Source: JANPPS01 sp965246925 (lineage in GTDB: Bacteria; Pseudomonadota; Alphaproteobacteria; Acetobacterales; Acetobacteraceae). From it: 64,000 nt of DNA. This document shows positions 17,438 through 26,263 of the stretch, piece by piece. The stretch is taken from the NCBI GenBank assembly GCA_965246925.1, contig OZ251994.1, positions 3,658,001 to 3,722,000 of the forward strand. The letters run 5' to 3'. Each line of letters opens with the position of its first letter. The stretch's first letter is position 1. The translations under genes and the position numbers were made by a program. The notes under the pieces are model-generated. The model did not search any database, was not told the DNA's origin, and saw only the letters and a program-made list of their open reading frames with translations.

Positions 17438-18307
17438 GTGCGATTCGCAGAGATTGGGCAGCAGCTTCGGGCATACCGTCTCGAATCTGGGCTACGTGCA
17501 GAGGAGATCGCTGCACGACTCGGCGTGTCCCGGGCCGCCCTGTACCGCTACGAGAAAGGCGAGGTCATCAAACTCGATACGGTCAAGCGCCTGGGCGAGT
17601 TGTTGAAGGTCTCTCCCCTTTCGCTGCTCGGTATCGGCGTCGAGTATTATAGCCGCTCGGTCGGCTATTTCGAGCGCGTGCGCCAAATCGAGGAGACGGC
17701 CGACCTGGTGCTGCAGGCCTATGGGCCGTTCTGCTATCTTACTACGTCCGACATGTTCGACGGCGTCCTGGCGGATGGCCTGACCGAAATGTCCGAGCAG
17801 GCTGGCAGCGAGCGTGGCGCGGCCCGCACCACGGCCGAACAAGTCTTGGGCCTCCTGGCCGCCCGGAAGCGCAGCTATCAGCAGCGCCGGTTCGGCATCA
17901 TTGCGATCCTGTCCACCGCCAGCATCCAGTCGTTCCTTTCTGGCGGCCTGCTGGCTGGCGCGTCGCTGCCCGAGTCGCTCCGCACCCGCTGCCGCCGGGT
18001 CGCGGCGGCAGAAATGGCGCAGGTGGCGGAGATGATGGAAACGGAGCCGATGGGCCAGCAATTTGGCCTGCTCTCAGCCGGTGAAGCCGGCAGCGGTTTT
18101 AAGATCCTGCGCAACCGGGAGCGTGCGACCCTGGCGGTCAACCCTTTCCGCGCCGACGCACCGCCGATGCAGCAGACCGGCGTCGCCATGATCACCGGCG
18201 CCGATGAAGCCATCGCCGCGCATCAGCGCGTGGCGGAGGCGATGTGGCGGGACGCGATCAAGGGTCCGACCGCCGCCGCCCGGCTGCGTGACATGCTAAA
18301 AACCTAG
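17438..18307 (+). CDS. XRE-family transcriptional regulator with unknown C-terminal domain
   Basis: Regulator of 289 residues. The N-terminal helix-turn-helix (residues 3-60) reads IGQQLRAYRLESGLRAEEIAARLGVSRAALYRYEKGEV. The remaining 225 residues are a helical domain without a cupin or peptidase signature; it includes YFERVRQIEETADLVLQAYGP and FGIIAILSTASIQSFLSGG. A family of similar proteins occurs in alphaproteobacteria, sometimes linked to sugar or amino-acid uptake, but I cannot name a ligand. The gene has its own promoter-like region with an inverted repeat and ends before a 9-bp hairpin. Confidence 0.85.
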   Translation: MRFAEIGQQLRAYRLESGLRAEEIAARLGVSRAALYRYEKGEVIKLDTVKRLGELLKVSPLSLLGIGVEYYSRSVGYFERVRQIEETADLVLQAYGPFCYLTTSDMFDGVLADGLTEMSEQAGSERGAARTTAEQVLGLLAARKRSYQQRRFGIIAILSTASIQSFLSGGLLAGASLPESLRTRCRRVAAAEMAQVAEMMETEPMGQQFGLLSAGEAGSGFKILRNRERATLAVNPFRADAPPMQQTGVAMITGADEAIAAHQRVAEAMWRDAIKGPTAAARLRDMLKT

Positions 18308-18316
18308 GCACACAAA

Positions 18317-18343
18317 GGCGCTGGTCCAAAACGCACCAGCGCC
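18317..18343 (+). terminator. Hairpin after the XRE gene
   Basis: GGCGCTGGT (18317-18325) pairs with ACCAGCGCC (18335-18343) around a nine-base A-rich loop. It sits 10 bases after the XRE stop and 14 bases before the NUDIX start, so it separates two same-strand genes. There is no U tract. Confidence 0.45.
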
Positions 18344-18356
18344 CTACCCTGCGCCA

Positions 18357-18974
18357 ATGCCGATCGCCTCCACGCCGGATACTGAAATCGTCTCGGAACA
18401 GACCGCCTGGTCCGGACGGTTCAGCGTGGACATCGTGCGCTTCCGCCACCGCCGGTTCGACGGCACGATGTCTGGAGTTCGCACCTGGGAGCTGTTCCGC
18501 CGCGGCCGCGCCGCCGCCGTCCTGCCCTATGATCCCGTGACGGACCGCGTCGCGCTGATCGAGCAGTTCCGCCTACCCGCACTCGCCGCCGGGCTCTCGC
18601 CGGTCATGATGGAAATCCCCGCCGGCCTGTGTGACGGCACCGAAGACCCGGCCGCCACCGCCCGCCGCGAAACCATGGAAGAGGCCGGCCTCGACGTCAC
18701 CGGCCTGCATCACATCGGCGACTTCATCCTGACCGCCGGCGGTGCGGACGAAACCTGCGTCCTGTTCATCGGACGCGCCGGCCTCTCCGGTGACCCGGCC
18801 GCCACCGCCCACGGCCTCGCCACCGAACAGGAGGACATCCGCCTCCACTTCCTCCCCGCCCAGGCCGCCATCGACGCCGCGGTCGCCGGCCGCTACCCCA
18901 ACTCCGTCACCAGCCTAGCCCTGCTCTGGCTCGCCGCCAAACGAACCGCCCTCCAACAGGAATGGCCACGATGA
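18357..18974 (+). CDS. NUDIX hydrolase, ADP-ribose pyrophosphatase type
   Basis: Hydrolase of 205 residues that probably cleaves ADP-ribose or a related nucleoside diphosphate sugar. The NUDIX box is complete: G(x5)E(x7)REUxEExGU appears as GLCDGTEDPAATARRETMEE followed by AGL. The preceding strand EQFRLPALAAGLSPVMMEIPAG, with its Pro near the box, matches the ADPRase group. Its TGA overlaps the preferred ATG of sseA (ATGA), so the gene opens a four-gene overlapping run. Confidence 0.88.
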   Translation: MPIASTPDTEIVSEQTAWSGRFSVDIVRFRHRRFDGTMSGVRTWELFRRGRAAAVLPYDPVTDRVALIEQFRLPALAAGLSPVMMEIPAGLCDGTEDPAATARRETMEEAGLDVTGLHHIGDFILTAGGADETCVLFIGRAGLSGDPAATAHGLATEQEDIRLHFLPAQAAIDAAVAGRYPNSVTSLALLWLAAKRTALQQEWPR

Positions 18975-19822
18975 GCAACCAGACACCGTTTGCGGCAAAC
19001 GGCAGCCCCCTCGTCACCGTGGCCTGGCTCGCCGGCAACCTGCAGAACGTCATCCTGTTCGACGCCTCGTTCTATCTCCCCACGGAGGACAAGGACCCCC
19101 ACGCCGAATACCGCCGCGCCCACATCCCCGGCGCGCGATTCTTCGACATCGGCGTCGTCGCCGATCCGGACACGGACCTGCCGCACATGGTCCCCACCGC
19201 GGGCCGGTTCGAACGCCTCATGCGGCAAATGGGCGTCTCCAACGACAGCATGGTCGTGTTCTATGACCAGAAGGGCATCAACTCCGCCCCGCGCGGCTGG
19301 TGGTTGATGGGCCTGTTCGGCCATGACGCGGCCGCCGTGCTGGATGGCGGGCTGCCCGCCTGGCTCCGCGCCGGCCATGCGGCCGAACAGGGGGACCCCG
19401 CCCCGCCGCCGCCCGGCCGGTTCACCGCCACGCTCCGCACCCGCCGGCTGCGCGGGATCGGCGACATGCTGGACACGCCCGAACTCGTGCTGGACGCCCG
19501 GGCCGCCGGCCGCTTCCACGGCACCACGCCCGAGCCCCGCCCCGGCCTGCCCGGCGGTCACATCCCCGGCGCCCGTAACCTGCCGGTCACCGAACTCATG
19601 CAGCCCGATGGCACCCTGCGCCCGCCCGATGAGCTTCGCGCCCTGTTCACCGCCGCCGGCGATGACGGCACCCGCCCGGTGGTCACCAGCTGCGGCAGCG
19701 GCGTCACCGCCACCGTCCTGACACTCGCCCGCGTCCAGGCCGGCCTTCCGCCCGGCGCCGTGTATGACGGATCCTGGACCGAATGGGCGCTTTGCCCCGA
19801 CACCGTGAAGGAGACCACCTGA
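18971..19822 (+). CDS. sseA: 3-mercaptopyruvate / thiosulfate sulfurtransferase
   Basis: Two-rhodanese-domain sulfurtransferase of about 283 residues. The inactive N-terminal domain contains DASFYLP and AHIPGARFFDI; the active C-terminal domain has VLDARAAGRFHG, GHIPGARNLPV and the catalytic loop SCGSGVTATV. CGSGVTA is the mercaptopyruvate-type loop, which indicates sulfur transfer from 3-mercaptopyruvate. The ATG at 18971 overlaps the NUDIX stop by four bases and has AGGA nine bases upstream; the ATG at 18962 is an alternative. Its stop overlaps metC (TGATG), fitting a sulfur amino-acid role. Confidence 0.92.
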   Translation: MSNQTPFAANGSPLVTVAWLAGNLQNVILFDASFYLPTEDKDPHAEYRRAHIPGARFFDIGVVADPDTDLPHMVPTAGRFERLMRQMGVSNDSMVVFYDQKGINSAPRGWWLMGLFGHDAAAVLDGGLPAWLRAGHAAEQGDPAPPPPGRFTATLRTRRLRGIGDMLDTPELVLDARAAGRFHGTTPEPRPGLPGGHIPGARNLPVTELMQPDGTLRPPDELRALFTAAGDDGTRPVVTSCGSGVTATVLTLARVQAGLPPGAVYDGSWTEWALCPDTVKETT

Positions 19823-21024
19823 TGCCCGACGCCAATCCGCCCCGCACCCAAAAGCTCGCCACCCGCCTCTCCCACGCCGGGCGCGCCGGGTCGAAGGTGC
19901 ATGGCTTCGTGAACCCACCGCTCGAGCGTGGCTCCACCGTCCTCTACGGCACCTGCGCCGAACGCAAATCGCAAGGCGCCAAGCGGCTTGAACAAGCGCT
20001 GATCTACGGCGTCATGGGCGGTCCCACGCATCACGCGCTCGAGGACGTGGTCGCCGAAATCGAGGGCGGCACGCGCTGTCAGATCGTCTCCTCGGGCCTT
20101 GCCGCCGTCACGACCCCCCTCCTGGCCTATCTCGCAGCCGGCGACCATGTGCTGGTGACGGACAGCGTCTATGGGCCGACCCGCGTGTTCTGTGACGGCA
20201 TGCTGACCCGCCTGGGTGTCACCACGACCTATTACGACCCCACCATCGACGCCGCCGGCCTCCAAGCGCTGATGCAGCCCAACACGCGCGTGCTCTATCT
20301 CGAAAGCCCCGGTAGCCATACCTTCGAGGTGCAAGACGTGCCGGCGCTATCAGCCGTGGCACACGCCGCCGGCGCGGCGGTCATGCTCGATAACACCTGG
20401 GGCATCCACTATTTTCAGCCGTTCCAGCACGGGGTGGACGTGTCCATCCAGGCGCTCACCAAATACGTCGCCGGGCACTCGGACGTGCTGCTGGGCAGCA
20501 TCACCACGGCGTCCGACGCGCATTGGGAGCGGGTGCGCACCGCCGCCCTGGCGCTGGGCCAATACGCCAGCCCCGACGATTGCTGGCTCGCCCTCCGCGG
20601 CGTCCGCACGATGGGCGTGCGGCTCGAGCGGCAAATGCAGTCCGGCCTCGCCGTCGCCCGATGGCTGCAGGCCCGTCCGGAGGTCGCTCGCGTTCTACAC
20701 CCCGCCCTGCCCGGCGCCCCCGGCCACGATCTCTGGGTCCGCGACTTTACTGGCGCCTGCAGCCTGTTCGGCGTTGAATTTCAGCCGGAGATCACGCCCG
20801 CCGCCTCCCAGGCCATGGCCGACAGCCTCGAGCTGTTCGGCATCGGCGCCAGCTGGGGCGGCTACGAGAGCCTAATCCTACCGACCACCGGCTATGTCAC
20901 GCGCATGACGGAGGCGGCGGGCTTTGCCGGCCCCGTGCTCCGGCTGCACATCGGCCTCGAAGACGTGACCGACCTCACCGAAGACCTTGCCCGCGGGCTC
21001 GCGGTCATGCGCGCGCATGCTTGA
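19822..21024 (+). CDS. metC: Cystathionine beta-lyase
   Basis: PLP enzyme of 400 residues that cleaves cystathionine to homocysteine, pyruvate and ammonia. MetC features: TRLSHAGR at the start, the segment YGVMGGPTHHALEDVVAEIEGG, VLVTDSVYGPTR, TRVLYLESPGSHTFEVQD, LDNTWGIHYFQPFQHGVD, and the PLP lysine in QALTKYVAGHSDVLLG. The ATG at 19822 overlaps the sseA TGA. The C terminus overlaps hisI by 8 bases. An upstream extension of the frame is discarded. Confidence 0.94.
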   Translation: MPDANPPRTQKLATRLSHAGRAGSKVHGFVNPPLERGSTVLYGTCAERKSQGAKRLEQALIYGVMGGPTHHALEDVVAEIEGGTRCQIVSSGLAAVTTPLLAYLAAGDHVLVTDSVYGPTRVFCDGMLTRLGVTTTYYDPTIDAAGLQALMQPNTRVLYLESPGSHTFEVQDVPALSAVAHAAGAAVMLDNTWGIHYFQPFQHGVDVSIQALTKYVAGHSDVLLGSITTASDAHWERVRTAALALGQYASPDDCWLALRGVRTMGVRLERQMQSGLAVARWLQARPEVARVLHPALPGAPGHDLWVRDFTGACSLFGVEFQPEITPAASQAMADSLELFGIGASWGGYESLILPTTGYVTRMTEAAGFAGPVLRLHIGLEDVTDLTEDLARGLAVMRAHA

Positions 21025-21427
21025 GGCGTTCAACTTCGACGCCAACGGCCTAATGTCGGCGGTCGCACAGCAGCATGACACGGGTGAGGTGCTCATGCTG
21101 GCTTGGATGAGCCGCGAGTCGGTCGCCGAAACCCTCGCGACCGGCCAAGTCTGCTACTGGAGCCGCAGCCGCCAAGCCCTGTGGCGCAAGGGTGAAACGT
21201 CCGGGCAGACGCAGCGCCTGGTCGAGATGCGCCTGGACTGCGACGGCGACGCGCTGCTGCTGCTGGTGGACCAAACCGGCGTCGCCTGCCACACCGGCCA
21301 CCGCTCTTGCTTCTATCGTGCCTTGCGCGACGACACCCTGGTTGAAATCGCGACCCAGCTGGTTAGCCCAGATGACCTCTACCAGTGCCAGATGACCTCT
21401 ACCGGTGAACCACAAACGACATCGTAG
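21017..21427 (+). CDS. hisI: Phosphoribosyl-AMP cyclohydrolase
   Basis: Third step of histidine synthesis, opening the adenine ring of PR-AMP. The 136 residues contain the complete HisI core: LMLAWMSRES, VCYWSRSRQALWRKGETSG, the metal-binding DCDGDALL, and GVACHTGHRSCFYR with the zinc cysteines. No HisE domain is fused. The ATG at 21017 lies inside the metC end, so translation is coupled to sulfur genes rather than to other his genes. The TAG stop falls in a GTAGGGCGG repeat. The last 20 residues contain a short internal duplication around DLYQCQMTST. Confidence 0.93.
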   Translation: MLEAFNFDANGLMSAVAQQHDTGEVLMLAWMSRESVAETLATGQVCYWSRSRQALWRKGETSGQTQRLVEMRLDCDGDALLLLVDQTGVACHTGHRSCFYRALRDDTLVEIATQLVSPDDLYQCQMTSTGEPQTTS

Positions 21428-21450
21428 GGCGGATAAGCGCAGCTCTGCAG

Positions 21451-22749
21451 TTACTCTTCCTCGTCCAAAAAGAACTGATCCGCCTCCTCATCATACGAAT
21501 ACAGCTCCGCATACCGCCCCCAGGCGATCACCGCCCGGAGTGTATCGTCGGCATAGTCCGGGGACATGAAATCCTCCAACTCGTCGCGAAAACGGATAGC
21601 CGCGGCGCGGTGGTTCGGGCGTTCGTCCAGCACGTGGCGGATCTGCGCCGATAGCGGCACATTCGCGCGCAACGCGGCGGCGAAGATGCGCTTGCGCTCA
21701 TCCGTATCCGCTTCGACGAACGCACGGCCTTGGTCCGTCAGACGCAGATCGCCCTCTTCCAGAACCCCCAAATGAAACAGCTGCAGCGCTTCGCCCATCG
21801 GCAACAGGTCGTCCAACTCCAGCTGTAGCGACCCGGCCAAAGCCGGCAGATCGGCGCGGCCGTCATACGGCGCCGCCTCCAGCGTCTCCATCAACCCGGC
21901 CAACAAGTTGGTGCTGACGGGATGCAGCTGCAATGCCATGGTCGCCGGCGCCGGCGTGCGGGCGGCCGGGGCGCGCCGGGTCATGAGGGCGTAGATGTCG
22001 TCCACCATTTGCCGGAACGCCGTATCGTTACGGTCACGCGGATGCGGGAACGGCACGCGCAGCTCGCTCGCGACCCGGCCGGGGTTGGAGCTGAACACCA
22101 GGATGCGGTCGCACATCAGCACCGCCTCCTCAATATTGTGCGTCACCATCAGGATGGATTTTGCCGGAAGCTTCCCCTCACTCCAGAGGTCGATCAGGTC
22201 GGTGCGCAGCGTCTCGGCCGTCAGCACGTCCAGCGCGCTGAACGGCTCGTCCATCAGCAACAGCGCGGGGGCCACGACCAAGGCGCGCGCCAGACCCACA
22301 CGCTGCCGCATGCCGCCCGACAGCTCCTTGGGATAGGCGCTCTCGTATCCGCCGAGGCCGATCAGGTCGATCGCCGCCTCCGCCAGCTTCTCCCGCTGCG
22401 CCCGCGCCACGCCCTGGGCCTCGAGCCCCAAGGCCACGTTCTCCTCGACCGTCAGCCACGGGAACAGTGCGAAGGACTGGAACACCATCGCCACGCCATC
22501 TGCCGGACCCCGCAACGGCTTGCCCTGCCACTCCACCTCACCGCCCGAGGGCGTCAGCAGCCCGGCGATGATGCGCAGCAGCGTGGACTTGCCCGACCCC
22601 GACCGCCCCAGCAGCCCCACGATCTCACCCGTATGCAGCGTGAGGTCCACATCATCCAGCACCACCAGATCGGCCGAGCTGTCCTTATGGTAGGATTGGC
22701 GGACGTGGCGGACCTGCAGCAGGGTCTCGGCAACGACGATCTGGTCCAT
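21451..22749 (-). CDS. NitT/TauT-type ABC transporter ATPase with C-terminal AAA-associated domain
   Basis: Protein of 432 residues. Residues 1-250 form a nitrate/sulfonate-type ATPase: Walker A GRSGSGKST, VFQSFALFPWLTV, signature LSGGMRQRVGLARAL, Walker B LLLMDEPFSALD and the H-loop MVTHNIEEAV. About 160 further residues form the winged-helix-like AAA-associated domain found in a subset of these importers (from LAGLMETLEA to the acidic end). The ATG at 22749 lies 8 bases after the permease stop. A 100-codon upstream extension is a shadow. No substrate-binding protein is adjacent. Confidence 0.9.
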   Translation of the reverse strand: MDQIVVAETLLQVRHVRQSYHKDSSADLVVLDDVDLTLHTGEIVGLLGRSGSGKSTLLRIIAGLLTPSGGEVEWQGKPLRGPADGVAMVFQSFALFPWLTVEENVALGLEAQGVARAQREKLAEAAIDLIGLGGYESAYPKELSGGMRQRVGLARALVVAPALLLMDEPFSALDVLTAETLRTDLIDLWSEGKLPAKSILMVTHNIEEAVLMCDRILVFSSNPGRVASELRVPFPHPRDRNDTAFRQMVDDIYALMTRRAPAARTPAPATMALQLHPVSTNLLAGLMETLEAAPYDGRADLPALAGSLQLELDDLLPMGEALQLFHLGVLEEGDLRLTDQGRAFVEADTDERKRIFAAALRANVPLSAQIRHVLDERPNHRAAAIRFRDELEDFMSPDYADDTLRAVIAWGRYAELYSYDEEADQFFLDEEE

Positions 22750-22757
22750 GCGTGATC

Positions 22758-24488
22758 CTATCCGAGCGTGAGGCGGCGGGCGGCGAACGCATAGAGCGGC
22801 CGCCACAGCAGGCGGTTGAACGACAGCACGAAGGCCGACATGACGGCCACGCCCAGCACGACCTTGCCCGTCGCCCCGTCCGACGTCGCCTGCGCGATAT
22901 AGGCGCCGAGCCCGTGCGCCTCGAGCTTGGTCTGCCCCCAAGTCACGACCTCCGACACGATCGCCGCGTTCCAGGAGCCGCCGGACGCGGTGATGGCCCC
23001 CGTCACGTAGTACGGGAAAATGCCCGGAAGGATCACCCGGCGCCACCACAGCCAGCCGCCGATGTGAAAGTTGCGCGCCGCCTCCTGCAGGTCACCCGGA
23101 AACGCGCTGGCGCCGGCGATGACGTTGAACAGGATATACCACTGCGTCCCCAGTATCATCAGTGGCGTGAGCCAAATATCCGGACTGCCGTGAAAGTACA
23201 CGGTGGCCAGCACGAAGATCGGGAAGAATAGGTTGGCCGGGAACGCCGCCATGAACTGCGCCAGTGGCTGGATGCGCCGCCCCCATTTCGGCCGCAGCCC
23301 CAGCCACACGCCGACCGGCACCCAGACCAGCGTCGCCAAGGTCATCAGCACCACGACGCGCAACAGGGTGATGAGCCCCAGCTCCAACGTCTGAATGACG
23401 TCCGCCAGCGTGATGGTCTGCGACACGAATGAGACGATCTCGTAGCACGCCCCCAGCACGGCGAGCCCCAGCACCGCCAGGAACACCGCATCCCCGGTGC
23501 GGGACGGCGCACGTTCGATCTTCGGCTTCCGCGCCAACGGCACCCGGGACAGCCGCGCCCCGGCGATCGCTTCGAACACGCGCCCGACCCCGCCGCTAAC
23601 CGCACGGAGCAGCCGGGTCCGGCGCAGCAGCCGCAGCACCCACGGGTCCTCGATATCCTCGGCCGCCGTGAGCTCGAAGCGGAACTTGGCCGACCACGCG
23701 ACCAGCGGGCGGAACAGCAGCTGATCGTAGGCCAGGATCACCAGCGCCATGGTAACGATGGCATAGAATACAGCGCGGATATCCTCATGCTCCAACGCCA
23801 GCGCCACGTAGCTGCCGATGCCCGGCAGCTTCCACGTCGTGTCCCCGACGCTGATGGCCTCGCTGGCCACCACGAAGAACCAGCCGCCCGACATGGACAT
23901 CATGGTGTTCCACACCAGTCCCGGCATGGCGAACGGCACCTCGAGCTTCCAGAACCGCTGCCAGCCGCTGAGCCGGTATGAGACGGAGCATTCATCGAGG
24001 TCGGCCGGCACCGTCTTCAGACTCTGATATAGGCTGAATGCCATATTCCAGGCCTGGCTGGTGAAGATCGCAAAGATCGCGGCCAGCTCCGCGCCCAACA
24101 CCTGACCCGGGAATAGGCCCATGAAGAACACGACGGTGAACGTTAGAAATCCGAGGATCGGCACGGATTGCAGGATGTCGAGGATCGGCACCAGGATCAG
24201 CCCTGCCCGACGGCTCTTGGCGGCCCACGTCGCGTAGGTCAGCGTGAAGAACAACGAGCACGCCAGCGCCGCGAACATCCGCAAGGTCGTGCGCACGGCA
24301 TAGGCCGGCAGGTTCATGGGGTCGAGCGAGATGGCGGTCGCGTCCGGATTATCGAGCGGCGCCAGCGTCCCCCGCGCCACGCTGCCGACATAGATCAGCA
24401 CCGCCAGGATACAGAGCCCCGCGACCAGATCGAACAAGTTGGGCAGGCGCCGGGCGGAGGCGAAGGCGGGGAAGGCGGTCTCGGACAT
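22758..24488 (-). CDS. NitT/TauT-type ABC transporter permease, tandem double domain
   Basis: Permease of 576 residues that carries two complete BPD-type membrane domains in one chain, each with an EAA loop: the first around DECSVSYRLSGWQRFWKLEVPFAMPG, the second around GDLQEAARNFHIGGWLWWRRVILPGIFPYYV. The join lies near residues 290-340, a charged linker. One chain could therefore replace the usual permease dimer. The start at 24488 has GGAGGGG upstream. It is cotranscribed with the ATPase behind it. The substrate is unknown; the fused type is known from nitrate/sulfonate/bicarbonate-like systems. Confidence 0.88.
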   Translation of the reverse strand: MSETAFPAFASARRLPNLFDLVAGLCILAVLIYVGSVARGTLAPLDNPDATAISLDPMNLPAYAVRTTLRMFAALACSLFFTLTYATWAAKSRRAGLILVPILDILQSVPILGFLTFTVVFFMGLFPGQVLGAELAAIFAIFTSQAWNMAFSLYQSLKTVPADLDECSVSYRLSGWQRFWKLEVPFAMPGLVWNTMMSMSGGWFFVVASEAISVGDTTWKLPGIGSYVALALEHEDIRAVFYAIVTMALVILAYDQLLFRPLVAWSAKFRFELTAAEDIEDPWVLRLLRRTRLLRAVSGGVGRVFEAIAGARLSRVPLARKPKIERAPSRTGDAVFLAVLGLAVLGACYEIVSFVSQTITLADVIQTLELGLITLLRVVVLMTLATLVWVPVGVWLGLRPKWGRRIQPLAQFMAAFPANLFFPIFVLATVYFHGSPDIWLTPLMILGTQWYILFNVIAGASAFPGDLQEAARNFHIGGWLWWRRVILPGIFPYYVTGAITASGGSWNAAIVSEVVTWGQTKLEAHGLGAYIAQATSDGATGKVVLGVAVMSAFVLSFNRLLWRPLYAFAARRLTLG

Positions 24489-24517
24489 GGGCTTCCCCTC
24501 CTGCTGGCTGCATCGGG

Positions 24518-24575
24518 CTGTTAGAGGGTTACCAGGGTCTTGTCAGCCCCGCCCCGTATGTCAGTATCGTGTCAG
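24518..24575 (-). promoter_or_regulatory. Candidate promoter with TGTCAG repeats before the NitT-type ABC operon
   Basis: On the minus strand CTGACA (24546-24541) and TAACAG (24523-24518) are separated by 17 bases and would serve as -35 and -10. The hexamer CTGACA occurs three times (plus-strand TGTCAG at 24541, 24559 and 24570), which suggests a regulator-binding array. The most distal copy overlaps the dut stop codon. Confidence 0.4.
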
Positions 24576-25036
24576 CCGGTGGAGCCGAACCCGCCGGCGC
24601 CGCGCCCGGACCGGGCGGAGAATTCCTCCACGAGGGCGAATGACGGCCGCAGGACCGGGACGAACATCAACTGCGCAAACCGCTCGCCGGGCTGCAGCAC
24701 GACCGGCTCGGCGCCGTGCGGGCTACGGTTCCAGGCGCTCACCATGATGGGGCCGGTGTAGTCGGCATCGATCAGCCCCACGAGGTTACCGAGCACCAGT
24801 CCCTTCTTATGCCCAAGCCCGGAGCGGGGCAGCACCAATGCCGCGATGCTGGGGTCGCCGATATGCAAGCCGAACCCGGCCGGAACCAGCACCGGCGCCG
24901 ACCCCGGCAGGATCAGGAGCGGCCCATCAAGGCACGCGTGCAGATCGACCGCGGCCGCCCCCTCGGACTGATACCGCGGCACCCCCCAATGCTTCAGGCG
25001 GTCGTCCAATATTTTCAATTCGATGGATAACACCAT
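24572..25036 (-). CDS. dut: dUTP diphosphatase
   Basis: Homotrimeric dUTPase of 154 residues that removes dUTP and supplies dUMP. All five family motifs are visible: AAVDLHACLDG, LPRSGLGHKKG, NLVGLIDADYTG, RFAQLMFVPV, and the C-terminal GAGGFGSTG that closes over the active site. It starts five bases after the coaBC stop, a conserved alphaproteobacterial pairing. Confidence 0.97.
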   Translation of the reverse strand: MVLSIELKILDDRLKHWGVPRYQSEGAAAVDLHACLDGPLLILPGSAPVLVPAGFGLHIGDPSIAALVLPRSGLGHKKGLVLGNLVGLIDADYTGPIMVSAWNRSPHGAEPVVLQPGERFAQLMFVPVLRPSFALVEEFSARSGRGAGGFGSTG

Positions 25037-25041
25037 ACTGA

Positions 25042-26232
25042 TTACTGGAGCGCCTCAACGATACGCTGCACCAGCCTTGCCGCGACGTCGGCCTTGGGCA
25101 TCAGCGGCCAGTGCTCGATCCCCTGGTCCGTGACCAGGTGCACCTCGTTCACGTCGCCCCCCATGATCCCCGTCTCGGGCCGCACGTCGTTGGCCACGAT
25201 CCAGTCGCACCCCTTGCGTGCCCGCTTGCCGCCTGCGTGCTCCAGCACCGCATCCGTCTCGGCGGCGAAGCCGATCACCAGCCGGGGCCGGCGGGGACCC
25301 GGCGCGGCGAGGGTCGCGAGGATATCCGGGTTGGGCGCCAGCTCGATCCGCGGCGGCTCGGCGCCCGGCGATTTTTTCAGCTTGGACGGCGCCGGGTTCA
25401 CCACGCGCCAGTCTCCCACCGCGGCCGCGCACACGGCGATATCGGCCGGGAGCGCCGCCTGGCACGCGGCCAGCATATCCGTCGCGGTCTCCACCCGGTG
25501 CACCGTGACATGAGGCGGATCGGCGATGCCTACCGGCCCGCTCACCAGCGTGACCCGGGCGCCGCGCCGGGACAGCGCGGCGGCGATCGCGTGGCCCTGC
25601 CGGCCGCTGCTGCGGTTGGCGAGGTAGCGGACCGGGTCGATCGCCTCATAGGTCGGCCCGCTGGTCACCAGGGCATGCCGGCCCTCGAGGCCCGTGGCGG
25701 GCGTAAGCTGGGCGTGGATGGCGGCCAGGATCGCGGCGGGCTCGGCCAGCCGGCCCATACCGAATTCGTTGCACGCCATGGCGCCCTCCTCCGGCCCCAC
25801 CATCGCCACGCCGCGCTGGCGCAGGAGCGCGACGTTGGCCACCGTCGCCGGGTGCGACCACATCCGCACGTTCATGGCCGGCGCCGCCAGCACCGGCTTG
25901 TCGGTCGCCAGCAGCACGGTGGTCGCGAGGTCATCGGCCAGCCCACCCGCCATCCGCGCCAGCAGCCCGGCGCTGGCCGGCGCCACCACGATCAGGTCCG
26001 CGGCGCGCGACAGTTGGATATGCCCCATCTCGCTCTCATCCGTGAGCGACCAGAGGTCATCATAGACCCGATTTTCCGTCAGCGCCTGCAGGCTGAGCGC
26101 GGTCACGAACCGGGCGCCAGACGCCGTCAGCACCGCCGTGACCCCAACCCCGTCCCGCCGCAGCAGCCGCGCCAGCTCCAGCGACTTATAGGCGGCGATC
26201 CCGCCGGAGACGATCAGCAACACGCCACTCAT
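25042..26232 (-). CDS. coaBC: Bifunctional phosphopantothenoylcysteine decarboxylase / synthase
   Basis: Two steps of coenzyme A synthesis in one 396-residue chain. The N-terminal flavoprotein decarboxylase starts with LLIVSGGIAAYKSLELARLL and contains the PAMNVRMWSHPA motif and LMACNEFGMGRLAEP-type substrate clamp (here AMACNEFGMGRL). The synthetase half contains VTSGPTYEAIDPVRYLANRSSGRQG, the AAVGDWRV motif and the C-terminal DWIVANDV. It lies between ubiE and dut, as in other Rhodospirillales-like genomes. Confidence 0.96.
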   Translation of the reverse strand: MSGVLLIVSGGIAAYKSLELARLLRRDGVGVTAVLTASGARFVTALSLQALTENRVYDDLWSLTDESEMGHIQLSRAADLIVVAPASAGLLARMAGGLADDLATTVLLATDKPVLAAPAMNVRMWSHPATVANVALLRQRGVAMVGPEEGAMACNEFGMGRLAEPAAILAAIHAQLTPATGLEGRHALVTSGPTYEAIDPVRYLANRSSGRQGHAIAAALSRRGARVTLVSGPVGIADPPHVTVHRVETATDMLAACQAALPADIAVCAAAVGDWRVVNPAPSKLKKSPGAEPPRIELAPNPDILATLAAPGPRRPRLVIGFAAETDAVLEHAGGKRARKGCDWIVANDVRPETGIMGGDVNEVHLVTDQGIEHWPLMPKADVAARLVQRIVEALQ

Positions 26233-26263
26233 GGAGCGGCCCGCCGGCGCATCAGGGCCGGGG

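Noticed and set aside
9020..18323. CACAAAGGCGCTG shared between the CoxG-like gene end and the XRE terminator
   Set aside because: A 13-base match that lies in coding sequence in one case; probably chance.
22750..23049. Upstream extension of the NitT-type ATPase
   Set aside because: The extension lies inside the permease gene in another frame; the MDQIVV start fits the domain boundary.
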